NCBI GenBank assembly: GCA_021162305.1
Contig: JAGGYX010000128.1
Span: 1 to 20,806 of the forward strand
Length of the DNA: 20,806 nucleotides
Direction of reading: 5' to 3'
Source: Thermoplasmata archaeon
GTDB lineage: Archaea; Thermoplasmatota; E2; UBA202; JdFR-43
The notes under the pieces are model-generated. The model was given only the letters and a program-made list of their open reading frames with translations, was not told the origin of the DNA and did not search any database. Made by a program: the position numbers and the translations under genes. Positions 1-10,693 of this stretch are shown piece by piece. Numbering within the stretch: position 1 is the stretch's first letter; each line of letters opens with the position of its first letter.

Positions 1-97
1 TAGGATATGTTGTATTCTTTCCCCTTATTAATTTCACATTTTCCTCTATCGTATCAAGTAATATTTTCACTATTTCTTCTTTTAGTTGTTCATTCAT
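1..97 (-). CDS. Unidentified protein, 5' end only (cut by window edge)
   Basis: An open frame starts with ATG at 97 and runs off the left edge after 32 codons. It begins MNEQLKEEIVKILLDTIEEN and is charged, with predicted helix character. A GGAGGG ribosome-binding sequence lies 6 nt upstream of the start, and an AT-rich TATA-like stretch at 131-141 is at a plausible promoter distance. I do not recognise the family; 32 residues are too few to assign a function. It points away from the beta-helix remnant that starts about 20 bp away, so the two share a very short divergent gap. The good ribosome-binding site argues this is a real gene. Confidence 0.5.
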   Translation of the reverse strand, partial: MNEQLKEEIVKILLDTIEENVKLIRGKNTTYP

Positions 98-117
98 CCC
101 ATCCCTCCAATGGATGA

Positions 118-825
118 GATTTAAACAACTATTTAAAAATTAACCGAAAAAATTTACTTTCCGAAGTACTGAATGTTATAGAAAATTGTGATGTCTCCAA
201 TTGCAAAGCCTACGCCATAACTTTAGATTTTTCTGAGTACTGCACCGTTTCAAATTGCAAACTCGAAAAATCAATGAATGGTATAAAATTATCTCATTCA
301 AGCCATAATGAGTTTTATGGAAATATAATAACAGAAAGTCTTGGAAGTGGAATAGTTCTTTTTCCTTATTCGGATGGAAATATAGTTTCATACTGTCATT
401 TATACAATAATGGCTACAATGGAATATATATGAGAGAATGCAAAAATAATCAGGTGGAAGGAAATATAATAGAAGAAAACAACAGAAACGGAATATACAT
501 GGAATCATCAAATGCAGTTAACATAACAAGATGCGATATTGTGAAAAACAAGCAGTGCGGAATATATTTAATGAAATGCTCAGAAATAACTGCAAATTAC
601 AACAACATATATGATAATGGTTTTGGAATAGGAATATTTGCCAATGAAAGCCATTGTGACGCACGCTACAATTATTGGGGAACCATATTTGGGCCAATAA
701 CTTTTGGATTGCTCGGAGACGGAATCAGGCAGGCTGGAGATGCCAGCATACAATTTTCCCATGGAGCATTTTCAAGATTGGATGATCCGCCATTAAATTT
801 ATCTATGCAAATTTCTATCAGCAAT
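118..825 (+). pseudogene. 5'-truncated NosD-like right-handed beta-helix fragment
   Basis: The frame is open from just after a stop at 115-117. It encodes short imperfect repeats rich in Asn, Gly, Ile and Cys (for example 'NCDVSNC', 'NNGYNGIY', 'NNRNGIYM', 'YNNIYDNGFG'), typical of NosD/parallel beta-helix rungs, and ends with an 'ARYNYWG..FGP' motif that usually caps such archaeal secreted domains. The sequence is already in mid-repeat at its first codons, there is no signal peptide, and no ATG, GTG or TTG start lies in frame before an internal ATG at 274. It therefore looks like the 3' part of a secreted-protein gene that lost its beginning. The frame continues without a stop into larA. Alternatives are a real beta-helix-LarA fusion starting at 274, or an assembly join. 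Confidence 0.55.
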
Positions 826-2079
826 ATGAAAGTCAAGTTACCATATGGAAAAGGTTTTTTAGAAGCAGATATTCCAGATGAAAATTTATTGCAGATTGTA
901 TATCCAAATGAACTGAAGCCAGAGAAGAGTGCAACCCGATATATAAAAGAAGCTTTGGAAAAACCGATGGGAGTGCTGCCATTAAAAAAGCAGGCTAAAA
1001 AGGGAATGAGGGTTGCTATTGTTGTCGATGACTATACAAGACCATGTCCAACATGGGAAATGATGCCCTTTGTTATTCATGAACTGGAGCAGCAGGGGAT
1101 AAAAAAGGATGATATTCTTGTTATATTTGCAACAGGAACACATCGTGAAGTTAGGCATGAGGAAGCGGTCCGCCTTTTGGGAGGAAATTATGCAGATGAA
1201 CTTGAATATATAAGCAATAATTGTAAAGGCAATGATTTCACATATATTGGCACAACCTCTCGTGGAACAGAAGTAAAAATAAAAAATGCTTTTTTGGAAG
1301 CGAACTTAAAAATTTTGCTTGGAGACGTCGAAATACATTATTTTGCTGGCTATGGAGGCGGAAGAAAAAGCATTTTGCCAGGCATCGCTCATTATTCAAC
1401 CATACAGCATAATTATACCACAAACTTCTTTCATCCAATGGCCAAGCCCGGCATCCTTGATGGTAATCCAATGTATGAAAACATGACAGAAGCAGCTCGG
1501 TTGGCAAAGCCAGATTTTTGTTTAAATGTTGTCCAAAATGCAAACCATGAGATAGTTGGTGCATTTGCAGGCGATTTCGATATGGTGTTGAGAAAAGGGG
1601 CAGCTTTGGTTGACAAAATGTATAAAGTCAAGGTGAAAGAGAAGGCAGACATTGTTATCACCGCCGCCGACGGCAACCCGCATGATGTAAATTTATATCA
1701 GGCGTATAAGGCGATACATCTTGGATTGAATGTTATTAAGGACAATGGAATTTTAATTTTAGTAGCTGAATGTCCCGACGGACATGGTTCGGAGCCATAT
1801 TATGAGTGGATGAAGAAATATAAAACAAAGGAGGAAATGAAGGAGCAACTAAGCAAGGAATTTATTCCGGGAGGACATAAAGCATTTTATCATTTAAAGG
1901 CTATGGACAAAGCAAAGCTATTCATAATATCAAAAATGGATAGAAAAATGCTTGAAGATGTGTTCAGAATGAATGTTTTTGATAGCGTTAACGAGGCAAT
2001 AAAAGAAGCAATAAGAATAAAAGGAAAGGATGCAAAAATTTTAGCTATACCGCGTGGCACAACAACGCTTGTTGTATAA
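826..2079 (+). CDS. larA: LarA-type nickel-dependent racemase/epimerase (lactate racemase family)
   Basis: The 417-aa product matches LarA (about 424 aa in Lactobacillus). Family residues are visible when counted from the ATG at 826: the DDYTRP motif (Asp69, Arg72), TGTHR (His106), IHYFAGYGGGRKSILPG (His171 and Lys181, equivalent to the cofactor-binding His174/Lys184) and NLYQAYK (Gln292, Lys295). In this family a nickel-pincer nucleotide (NPN) cofactor drives hydride transfer on 2-hydroxy acids. The residue aligned with the nickel ligand His200 appears to be Tyr197, so substrate and even activity are uncertain. The start is chosen because homology begins here and a TATA-like stretch (about 791-806) lies upstream; there is no Shine-Dalgarno. 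The frame is open back to 118, so a longer fused product from 274 (601 aa) is possible. No larB, larC or larE cofactor-synthesis genes are in the window. Confidence 0.85.
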   Translation: MKVKLPYGKGFLEADIPDENLLQIVYPNELKPEKSATRYIKEALEKPMGVLPLKKQAKKGMRVAIVVDDYTRPCPTWEMMPFVIHELEQQGIKKDDILVIFATGTHREVRHEEAVRLLGGNYADELEYISNNCKGNDFTYIGTTSRGTEVKIKNAFLEANLKILLGDVEIHYFAGYGGGRKSILPGIAHYSTIQHNYTTNFFHPMAKPGILDGNPMYENMTEAARLAKPDFCLNVVQNANHEIVGAFAGDFDMVLRKGAALVDKMYKVKVKEKADIVITAADGNPHDVNLYQAYKAIHLGLNVIKDNGILILVAECPDGHGSEPYYEWMKKYKTKEEMKEQLSKEFIPGGHKAFYHLKAMDKAKLFIISKMDRKMLEDVFRMNVFDSVNEAIKEAIRIKGKDAKILAIPRGTTTLVV

Positions 2080-3405
2080 CTACGCTATTTCTTTTATCAT
2101 CTTCTTATATTTTTCTGCCATTTCTCTTGCAATTCTTTCATCTTTTGATTGAGAATATATCCTTATTATTGGCTCTGTTCCAGAAGGTCTAATCAAAACC
2201 CAGCCATTTTCAAAGAAAATTTTGATTCCATCTGTATAATCAGCGTTTCCTTCCACCTTTTTCTTCAATTTTTCCATAACTTTTTCCTTTTCCTTACACT
2301 CAACCTTTGTTTTCACCATTTTGTAATCTGGAATTTCTGAAATAAGCTCAGATAAGTTTTTCTCTTTCAATGCCATTAATTCAAGCATGGCAACGCTTGC
2401 CATTCCTCCATCTCTGCAATACTGATGCTCTGGAAATATTAACCCGCCGTTTTCCTCTCCTCCAAAAGTAGCTTTTATATCAATCATTTTTCTTGCCACA
2501 ATTGGAGAGCCAACTTTTGTGTATACGACGCTTCCCCCTTTTGATTTAACATATTCTTCTACGCAACTTGATGTCGAGACAGGCGTTACAACAACACCTC
2601 CTTTCTTTTCCACTTTATATCCTGCCATCAATGCAAGACTTTTATCCCCATGGATGAAATTTCCTTTCTCATCAACAAAAATTGCTCTATCAGCATCGCC
2701 ATCAAAAGCGATTCCAATGTCAGCTTTCATTGATTTCACTGCCGCTATCAAATCTTTTATATTATCCAGCGTCGGCTCGGGCTGGCGGGCTGGAAAATTC
2801 CCATCTGGATGAGCATTCAGGCTAACAACAGTAGCTATCTCTCCAATTAAATAGGGCATTGTAAAGCATGCTGCTCCATTCCCGCAGTCAACAACAACCT
2901 TGAAACCATGCTTTTTTATCTCTTCCTTTTTTATTAAATCGAGTACGCCTTCAATATAAAAGTCTGTCACATCTATGTCATATACTTTGCCAATTTCGTT
3001 CCATGAGGCAATCTTAAAATCCTTATTGAAATAAATCCTTTCTATTTCCTCTTCCTTGCTTCTTGCAAGCTCTGTTCCATCTTTGTCTATAACCTTTATT
3101 CCATCAAATTGAGGCGGGTTATGAGAGGCTGTAATCATCACTCCAGCATCAACTTCCGTGTTTTTAACATAATATTGCAGGGCTGGAGTAGGCACAATTT
3201 TGGCATCGAAAACATTGTTGCCAGTCGCTATCAAACCAGATATGACAGCATTTTTCAACATTTCATTTGCTGTTCTTGTATCTGTTGCAATAACTATGTT
3301 TCCATTGAAATAACTTCCGATTGCTTTGCCAAGTCGTAAAGCAAGCTCGGGTGTCATGTCTTCATTTACCACGCCCCTAACTCCATTTGTTCCGAACAAT
3401 CGCAT
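2080..3405 (-). CDS. glmM: Phosphoglucosamine mutase / phosphohexomutase family
   Basis: The 441-aa alpha-D-phosphohexomutase has all four family signatures: the phosphoserine loop TASHNPP (Ser94), the metal loop DGDADR (235-240), the sugar-specificity loop GEENGG (316-321) and the phosphate-binding RPSGTEP (406-412). In archaea this group interconverts hexosamine or hexose 6- and 1-phosphates to feed UDP-GlcNAc or GDP-mannose, so it makes precursors for surface glycans and lipid head groups. GlmM versus phosphomannomutase activity cannot be settled from sequence alone; the FGTNGVRG start and the length fit GlmM. The gene ends exactly where larA ends (no spacer) and is divergent from the HemK2-like gene. 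It has no Shine-Dalgarno and is probably leaderless. Confidence 0.9.
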   Translation of the reverse strand: MRLFGTNGVRGVVNEDMTPELALRLGKAIGSYFNGNIVIATDTRTANEMLKNAVISGLIATGNNVFDAKIVPTPALQYYVKNTEVDAGVMITASHNPPQFDGIKVIDKDGTELARSKEEEIERIYFNKDFKIASWNEIGKVYDIDVTDFYIEGVLDLIKKEEIKKHGFKVVVDCGNGAACFTMPYLIGEIATVVSLNAHPDGNFPARQPEPTLDNIKDLIAAVKSMKADIGIAFDGDADRAIFVDEKGNFIHGDKSLALMAGYKVEKKGGVVVTPVSTSSCVEEYVKSKGGSVVYTKVGSPIVARKMIDIKATFGGEENGGLIFPEHQYCRDGGMASVAMLELMALKEKNLSELISEIPDYKMVKTKVECKEKEKVMEKLKKKVEGNADYTDGIKIFFENGWVLIRPSGTEPIIRIYSQSKDERIAREMAEKYKKMIKEIA

Positions 3406-3449
3406 GATTTGAAAACACAGAAGATATATAATTTTATTTATATCCTATT
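3406..3449. promoter_or_regulatory. Compact divergent promoter between glmM and hemK2
   Basis: Only 44 bp separate two divergent start codons. The middle is almost pure A/T (TATATAATTTTATTTATA around 3425-3442) and can supply a TATA box to each side at about 20-30 bp from each start. Neither gene has a Shine-Dalgarno, which fits leaderless transcription in both directions. Confidence 0.55.
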
Positions 3450-4010
3450 GTGCGAATAGACAGCAAAATAAAGATAAAAGTGTTTGACGGCGTTTATAAA
3501 CCTGCAGAAGACAGCTATTTGTTAATAGAATCAATAGACGCAAAGGATTGCAAAAAAGCTCTTGATATGGGGTGTGGAACTGGTATAGTGGCTTTGCATC
3601 TCGCAAAATTTTGTTCTGTTGTAGCTGTAGATGTGAATGAAAAAGCTGTTGAAAATACAATATATAATGCAAGATTAAATGGAATTGATTTGAAAGTGGT
3701 GAAAAGCAATCTTTTCTCCAACATATATGAAAAGTTCGATGTCATAGTTTTCAATCCTCCATATCTTCCAACAAAAGGTGAGGACATAGCATGGGATGGT
3801 GGCAAGCATGGCATCGAGGTATTAAAAAAATTTTTCAAGAGTGCATGGAGGTATTTAAATGAAAATGGAAGAATTTATTTTATAGCGAGCAGTCTTTCTG
3901 GCATAGATAGACTGATTAAAAAATTCCCTGTATATGAATTTAAAAAACTTGAAGAAAGAGCATTCTTTTTTGAGAAAATATATGCATATATGGCTAAGCC
4001 AATTCAATAG
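3450..4010 (+). CDS. HemK2-like protein glutamine N5-methyltransferase
   Basis: The 186-aa class I SAM-dependent methyltransferase shows motif I DMGCGTG (39-45) and the catalytic FNPPY (101-105), which contacts the amide nitrogen of the substrate. The N-terminal 'GVYKPAEDSYLL' is characteristic of the short archaeal/eukaryotic HemK2 (Mtq2) group, which lacks the N-terminal domain of bacterial PrmC and methylates the Gln of the GGQ loop in release factor aRF1 (family knowledge; substrate inferred). The start is GTG, preceded by a TATA-like stretch about 26 bp upstream and no Shine-Dalgarno. The last 17 nt overlap the end of pcc1 on the other strand. Confidence 0.85.
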   Translation: MRIDSKIKIKVFDGVYKPAEDSYLLIESIDAKDCKKALDMGCGTGIVALHLAKFCSVVAVDVNEKAVENTIYNARLNGIDLKVVKSNLFSNIYEKFDVIVFNPPYLPTKGEDIAWDGGKHGIEVLKKFFKSAWRYLNENGRIYFIASSLSGIDRLIKKFPVYEFKKLEERAFFFEKIYAYMAKPIQ

Positions 4011-4200
4011 CCAGTTGCAGACAAGAAAAAAAATCGTTGATTGTATGAAGCAAAGATAAAGCTTCCCCCTCGCATTTTGCAACAATATATTTTCCCTCTA
4101 CATGGCTTTCAATATATCTCTCATTGTCTATCTTCAAAGCTTCATTGATAATCCTCGCTTTTTCCTCACTTCCACAATCAATTTTTACTGACAACTTCAT
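3994..4200 (-). CDS. pcc1: KEOPS complex subunit Pcc1
   Basis: This 68-aa protein has the compact Pcc1 pattern: a first strand (MKLSVKIDCGSEEKARIINEA), a central 'IESHVEGKYIVAKCEGEA' strand pair and a C-terminal helix. Pcc1 is the dimerisation subunit of KEOPS, which with Kae1, Bud32 and Cgi121 makes the universal t6A37 tRNA modification. It is a few residues shorter than typical archaeal Pcc1 (about 75-85 aa). Its start lies inside the end of the upstream glycosyltransferase gene (23-nt overlap), so it is probably translated by coupling. No other KEOPS gene is in the window. The assignment is by short-family resemblance. Confidence 0.7.
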   Translation of the reverse strand: MKLSVKIDCGSEEKARIINEALKIDNERYIESHVEGKYIVAKCEGEALSLLHTINDFFSCLQLAIELA

Positions 4201-5290
4201 AGAATTTCACCAGCCTTTCTGCCATTTTAACAATATCATATTTTTTAGCATGCTCCCTGCATTTTTCTCTCATGCTTCCATTCTCTATTGCCATAACTAT
4301 TTTTTCTGCCAGCTCTTTTTCATTTCCTGCCTCAAATAAATAGCCTGTTTCACCATCGATAACAAATTCTGGGATGGCTCTGGCGCGGGCAGCCACAACA
4401 GGGGTGCCAGCCGCCATGGCTTCGAGGGCGACTATTCCTTGAGTTTCATATGTGGATGGGAAGGCAAAAACACTTGCAGCATTATAATAATTCGGCAGTT
4501 CCTCATCTTTAATGAAACCTGTGAAAATTACGCTCTTTTGAAGCCCCTTCCTTTCAACTTTTTTTATAAGTTCTTTTTTATATGGTCCTTCCCCGCCTAT
4601 TAAAACAACTGCATCCACTTTTTTGTTTATTAGCGGAAATGCTTCTATGAGCAAATCAATATTTTTTTCTCTTACTATTCTTCCAACATGCAATATTATT
4701 GGCTTCTGATACCTCTCTTTCAATTTTTCTCCATTTCCATTTTCAAATCTTTTGACATCTATGCCAGTTGGAATAACTTCTATTTTATTATGAAATTTTT
4801 TTAATTTGCCTGCAACATAATTGCTTGGAGCAATAACGGCATTGCATCTTCGGAAATACCATTTAAGCCATATATTCAGCATTTTTCTTGTAAAATCCTG
4901 CATCCCTTCAGAGAAAAAATATACTGAATCCTGAATAAAAGTATGATATGTGAAAATGAGAGGCAAAGAATTGAAATGCGACGCCGTAACAGCATATGTT
5001 CCAATAACGCCGGGAGAGTGAGAATGTATTATATCTATTTCCAGCTCTCTAACAATCTTTGCAACTTTTTTTGAAAATATTGGCAAAAGAGAAGCGATTC
5101 TGTAATCAGGATATTTTGAATATGCTCTTGATTTGAAATAAAATATGTTTTTATCTCGTCTGTTCTTCTCGCCTGGAGCAAATATATATATGTTGTGTTC
5201 TTTTTCCAGAACTTTTTTAAAAGAGAGCAACGAGTTTACAACTCCATCTCTTGTCGGAAGCCATGTATCGGTAAACCATGCTATTTCCAT
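4178..5290 (-). CDS. GT4-family glycosyltransferase
   Basis: The 370-aa GT-B fold glycosyltransferase has an N-terminal acceptor domain (1-190, with 'FTDTWLPTRDGVVNS' near the start and 'HSHSPGVIG' at 89-97) and a C-terminal nucleotide-sugar domain carrying the retaining EX7E motif (Glu282 and Glu290) followed by 'EAMAAGTPVVA'. The N-terminal pattern is like bacterial/archaeal alpha-glycosyltransferases acting on diacylglycerol or polyprenol lipids. It overlaps the PAP2 gene by 10 nt at its start and pcc1 by 23 nt at its end, so the three form one operon. With a membrane phosphatase next to it, a role in glycolipid or dolichol-linked glycan synthesis is a reasonable inference; donor and acceptor are unknown. 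Confidence 0.88.
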   Translation of the reverse strand: MEIAWFTDTWLPTRDGVVNSLLSFKKVLEKEHNIYIFAPGEKNRRDKNIFYFKSRAYSKYPDYRIASLLPIFSKKVAKIVRELEIDIIHSHSPGVIGTYAVTASHFNSLPLIFTYHTFIQDSVYFFSEGMQDFTRKMLNIWLKWYFRRCNAVIAPSNYVAGKLKKFHNKIEVIPTGIDVKRFENGNGEKLKERYQKPIILHVGRIVREKNIDLLIEAFPLINKKVDAVVLIGGEGPYKKELIKKVERKGLQKSVIFTGFIKDEELPNYYNAASVFAFPSTYETQGIVALEAMAAGTPVVAARARAIPEFVIDGETGYLFEAGNEKELAEKIVMAIENGSMREKCREHAKKYDIVKMAERLVKFYEVVSKN

Positions 5291-6069
5291 TTTAATCCAG
5301 TTATTTTCAAAGCAAGTAAGAGAGAAATCAGGGCTATTGCCTCTCCTCCTATTACATCTGTAAGCCAGTGTATGCCGAGATATAGTGTTGCGACTGGTAT
5401 TGATATTGCCATTAATATGGCAGCATAGGCATATCTTTTATATCTGGATATGAAGGCAGTATATGCCATTACAGCTGACAATGCAGAATGAAGGCTTGGA
5501 AAGCAATTGTTGAGGGTCGTGAATCTATAAAATATGGGAAGCACAGAAGGCCATATCTCCTGTAATCTAAAAGAGACTGCCTTTCCCGTATACCATGCAT
5601 AATTGGAAGATGCCCACCATACATCATGGACAGGGAAAAATAGAAGGAATGGCATTGAAATTGAAATTACAAGTGCATATGCAGCTACAACAAGCTTGAG
5701 AGCATTTATGTCTTTCGATATGATATATAGCAGAGGAGTAAAATAGAGGAGGAATGGAAAACCAATCATATATACCAGCACAAAATAGTAGTCAAGAATT
5801 GGATTTCTTATACTCTGAAACAAAGCTACAATATTGCCTTCTAAATCATAAATTTTTTTTGTAAAATCAACTGAGATGGAAGAAGATATAATTGGGTCTA
5901 TTTTTATCTCAGCCATATGAAGCATAAAAACTGAAAAGAATATTAGGAGGAATATTAAAAAGTATGGCAAATCATTTTTTGTCAAATTTTGCCTTCTTTC
6001 CCTGAATATAAATGCCCCTATAAAAGAAACTGTTGCATTTATTGCGAGCCACACAACCCAAATCTTCAT
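5281..6069 (-). CDS. PAP2-superfamily integral membrane phosphatase/phosphotransferase
   Basis: The 262-aa protein has several hydrophobic segments and two PAP2 active-site blocks: CFPSLHSA (189-196, His194) and YLGIHWLTDVIGG (230-242, nucleophile-type His234 with Asp238). The PSLHS form and the 'NNCFPSLH' context resemble the inositol-phosphotransferase/Aur1-like branch more than classic PSGH lipid phosphatases. Likely reactions are dephosphorylation of an isoprenoid or lipid phosphate, or transfer of a polar head group, at the outer membrane face. It is the first gene of an operon with the GT4 transferase and pcc1, with a TATA-like TACTTAAAAG stretch about 25-30 bp upstream. Confidence 0.82.
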   Translation of the reverse strand: MKIWVVWLAINATVSFIGAFIFRERRQNLTKNDLPYFLIFLLIFFSVFMLHMAEIKIDPIISSSISVDFTKKIYDLEGNIVALFQSIRNPILDYYFVLVYMIGFPFLLYFTPLLYIISKDINALKLVVAAYALVISISMPFLLFFPVHDVWWASSNYAWYTGKAVSFRLQEIWPSVLPIFYRFTTLNNCFPSLHSALSAVMAYTAFISRYKRYAYAAILMAISIPVATLYLGIHWLTDVIGGEAIALISLLLALKITGLKWK

Positions 6070-6134
6070 TGCAGTTATATTCTAAAAACTTTTAAGTATT
6101 TTTCTAAATAAAATTAAATAAAAAGGGGGAAAGA

Positions 6135-7778
6135 TTACTTCAGTCCAAGAATCATTGGACCAAGCAAGAAGCCGCTTGCTTTGGCAGTTGCTCCTCCAGC
6201 ATTAATATTTACTGTTATCTTTCCAATTCCAAGCACAAGACCGCTGCTTATTGTTACACTTTCTCCTGCTGCAAGCGTTGAAATTGTGCCCTCAGCATGT
6301 TTTCCAAGGATTACCAAGCCGCCAGAAACATCGATACTCCATGGAATATTTTCTGCATCCTGTGTTCCAACATTTGCTACTGTTGCTGTTATTCCCATTC
6401 CACCAGATACACTCTGGATGACAATTCTTGGAGCTGGAATTGGTGAGTAGTATATATCGAGATTGCCATCTCTATTATCTGTCCATACTATGCCTCCTGC
6501 AGATATGTCAACGCTTCCGTCTCCTGCGACAACACTTCCAGCATTGTCATTTATCTGAACCGGGTCGCTCCATGTGGCGCCGCCGTCCTTGGATATGGCA
6601 AGATAGAGATTTCCATTGCTTATATAGGCAACATAGACATTGTTCCCGCTAACATAGACAGTTGGATTCATTTCATCAACAAGCTGTTGCCCTGCTACCA
6701 CGCTATCGCTCCATGTTGCAGCGCCATCGCTGCTATACTTGCATTTTATGTCCCAGTCTCCATATGTGCTTTTCATCATATATACAACGACAACATTGTC
6801 TCCTGAGCTATCAACTTCTGGGTCACATGCATCAAAGTTTGGATCCTGGACCAGATAATACTGTGTTGGCACAAATTCAATGTCATCCTGCTCTGGTGGA
6901 ATGCATTTTTTATATACTATCTCAGAATGCCCTGTTGTTCCATTTAAATGCTCGCTGACAAAGTGGAAGTAATCATTTTCACTCCATGCCGGGTCTGAAT
7001 CATGGTGTGGAGACATATCCAAGTTTTTAGCTGGAGCTGTCTTCAATACCGATTCGGCATCCCAGTTGGAAACTGAGCTAACGTACATTCCATTGTCATC
7101 CACATCAAGCCACCATAACATTATTCCCTGATACATTCCCTGGTCATCATCAACCATTCCGAGTATTGGACCTGTGGTATCAAAGCTATATTCATGGAAC
7201 CACATGTCATCCTCTACACACATATCACTTGCTCCTGGTCTGCTTCCGTCCGTCCATATTAGAGCTGTCCATGTTGTATCATCTGTTACATCATCTATTA
7301 CTATGGCAGCACCTGCATCTCTTGTTGGATCAAGAGAATCGACCCATAAACCATTCCACTGTGGTCCTTCATAACTGCTTCCATGCATGTAGCCAATATC
7401 AGCATAATATTGGAATCCGTCTATTTGAACTACTCCGCTATTCCATGTTGCTCCATTGTCAGTTGAGTATGCCAAGCCTATGTCTCCATCAACTGCACTT
7501 ATTTCATGTGTCCATACAGCAACTATGTTGCCACTTCCATCTACAGTTATAGCAGGCAAATAGTCATCTTCTGGGCTACTTGTGCTTAATAAAACGGGTC
7601 CCGCGTTTGCTGTAGCTATTGAGCTCCCGAATATTTTATATGTAAAATCTCCTTTTTCTCCGTTCATCAGAATTTCATTCATATTGCTTGCCTTGTTTGC
7701 CTGTCCACTGATGACAGGCATTGCTGCTGTTAACATTATTGCAGCCAATACACCTACCCATATTTTTTTTCCTTTCAT
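6135..7778 (-). CDS. Secreted protein with Asp-box (BNR) repeats and a C-terminal CARDB-like domain
   Basis: The 547-aa product has a clear signal peptide (positive MKGKK, hydrophobic 6-19, likely cleavage near 25). Three Asp-box motifs of the S-x-D-x-G-x-T-W type lie near 105-112 (STDNGATW), 349-356 (SSDGAATW) and 397-403 (SKDGGATW), separated by strands such as 'NVYVAYISNGNLYLA', so a sialidase-like beta-propeller is expected. The two copies of 'VWT..(R/E)' and 'DIYYSP' fit this fold, but no catalytic sialidase residues are assignable. Residues about 450-547 form a small beta domain ('VSGGMGITATVANVGTQDAENIPWS...') ending GFLLGPMILGLK. This C-terminal type recurs, from memory, in Thermoplasmatota secreted proteins. 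A GGAGG ribosome-binding site precedes the ATG. Confidence 0.8.
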   Translation of the reverse strand: MKGKKIWVGVLAAIMLTAAMPVISGQANKASNMNEILMNGEKGDFTYKIFGSSIATANAGPVLLSTSSPEDDYLPAITVDGSGNIVAVWTHEISAVDGDIGLAYSTDNGATWNSGVVQIDGFQYYADIGYMHGSSYEGPQWNGLWVDSLDPTRDAGAAIVIDDVTDDTTWTALIWTDGSRPGASDMCVEDDMWFHEYSFDTTGPILGMVDDDQGMYQGIMLWWLDVDDNGMYVSSVSNWDAESVLKTAPAKNLDMSPHHDSDPAWSENDYFHFVSEHLNGTTGHSEIVYKKCIPPEQDDIEFVPTQYYLVQDPNFDACDPEVDSSGDNVVVVYMMKSTYGDWDIKCKYSSDGAATWSDSVVAGQQLVDEMNPTVYVSGNNVYVAYISNGNLYLAISKDGGATWSDPVQINDNAGSVVAGDGSVDISAGGIVWTDNRDGNLDIYYSPIPAPRIVIQSVSGGMGITATVANVGTQDAENIPWSIDVSGGLVILGKHAEGTISTLAAGESVTISSGLVLGIGKITVNINAGGATAKASGFLLGPMILGLK

Positions 7779-10042
<2,264 letters not shown>

Positions 10043-10046
<4 letters not shown>

Positions 10047-10588
10047 ATTAATCCCTTTTCCTTCAATTCCTTGCTTATCTTTTTTATTGCCTCCTCCACC
10101 TCCTTATTCTTTCTTGCTCCGGTGCATACAAGTTTTCCAGAGCCGAACAATAGTAAAACAACAGGAGGCTCATCCATTCTGTAAACCAATCCTGGAAACT
10201 GCTCTGGCTCGTATTCAATGTTTTCCAGTCCCAAAGCGAGAGCTATTTCATTTAAATTAAGCTGTGCATGAAGGTTTGCAGAAGCAACGATATTCTGCAC
10301 TTCTATGGTTGGCTTTTTATAAACCTTTATGCCCGCCGCCGCCACCTTCTCGCAGACCTTTTTTATTGCCGCCTCAACATCTTTTATGGTTTTTCCTCCA
10401 GTGCATACGACTTTTCCACTCCTGAAAATGAGTGCAGCTGTTTTTGGTTTGGCAAGGCGTAAAACAAGTCCTGGAAACTGCTCTGGTCTGTAATTGCTTT
10501 CAGGCAATGATTTCTTGAGTTTTTTTAAATCAATTTCTCTGGCGATTGTGGTAGAAGCAACAACATTTTCTATTCTGATATCAACCAT
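10043..10588 (-). CDS. tbp: TATA-box-binding protein (TBP)
   Basis: The 181-aa product has the two direct repeats of TBP: 'IENVVAST...PEQFPGLVLRL...FRSGKVVCTGGK' and 'VQNIVASA...PEQFPGLVYRM...FGSGKLVCTGAR'. It binds the TATA box and recruits TFB and RNA polymerase. The frame is open further upstream (to 10777), but the true start is the ATG at 10588 (MVDIRIENVVAST): homology starts there, length is typical, and a TTTATAAAC TATA box at about 10616-10624 is some 32 bp upstream. A start three codons back (10600, MLIY) is possible. No acidic C-terminal tail is present. The gene diverges from the SAM synthetase gene and meets the ligA-coupled ORF tail to tail. Confidence 0.97.
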
Positions 10589-10693
10589 ATAAATCAACAT
10601 TATATATATATGGTGTTTATAAATGTGTCTAATCTTTACATTGCCAACTTCACAAAGGCTAAAATATAAGTATAAGCATGTATTCCAGATTTT
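10589..10693. promoter_or_regulatory. Divergent promoter region of tbp and SAM synthetase
   Basis: Toward tbp: CATTTATAAACACC (about 10613-10626) plus an alternating AT run (10600-10612). Toward the SAM synthetase gene: AAAATATAAG at 10661-10670, centred about 27 bp before the ATG at 10694. Neither start has a Shine-Dalgarno, fitting leaderless mRNAs on both sides. Confidence 0.6.

Noticed and set aside
6181..7552. Several long antisense ORFs opposite the secreted-protein gene
   Set aside because: Their composition is a shadow of the Asp-box gene's codon pattern; they have no initiation signals or recognisable domains.
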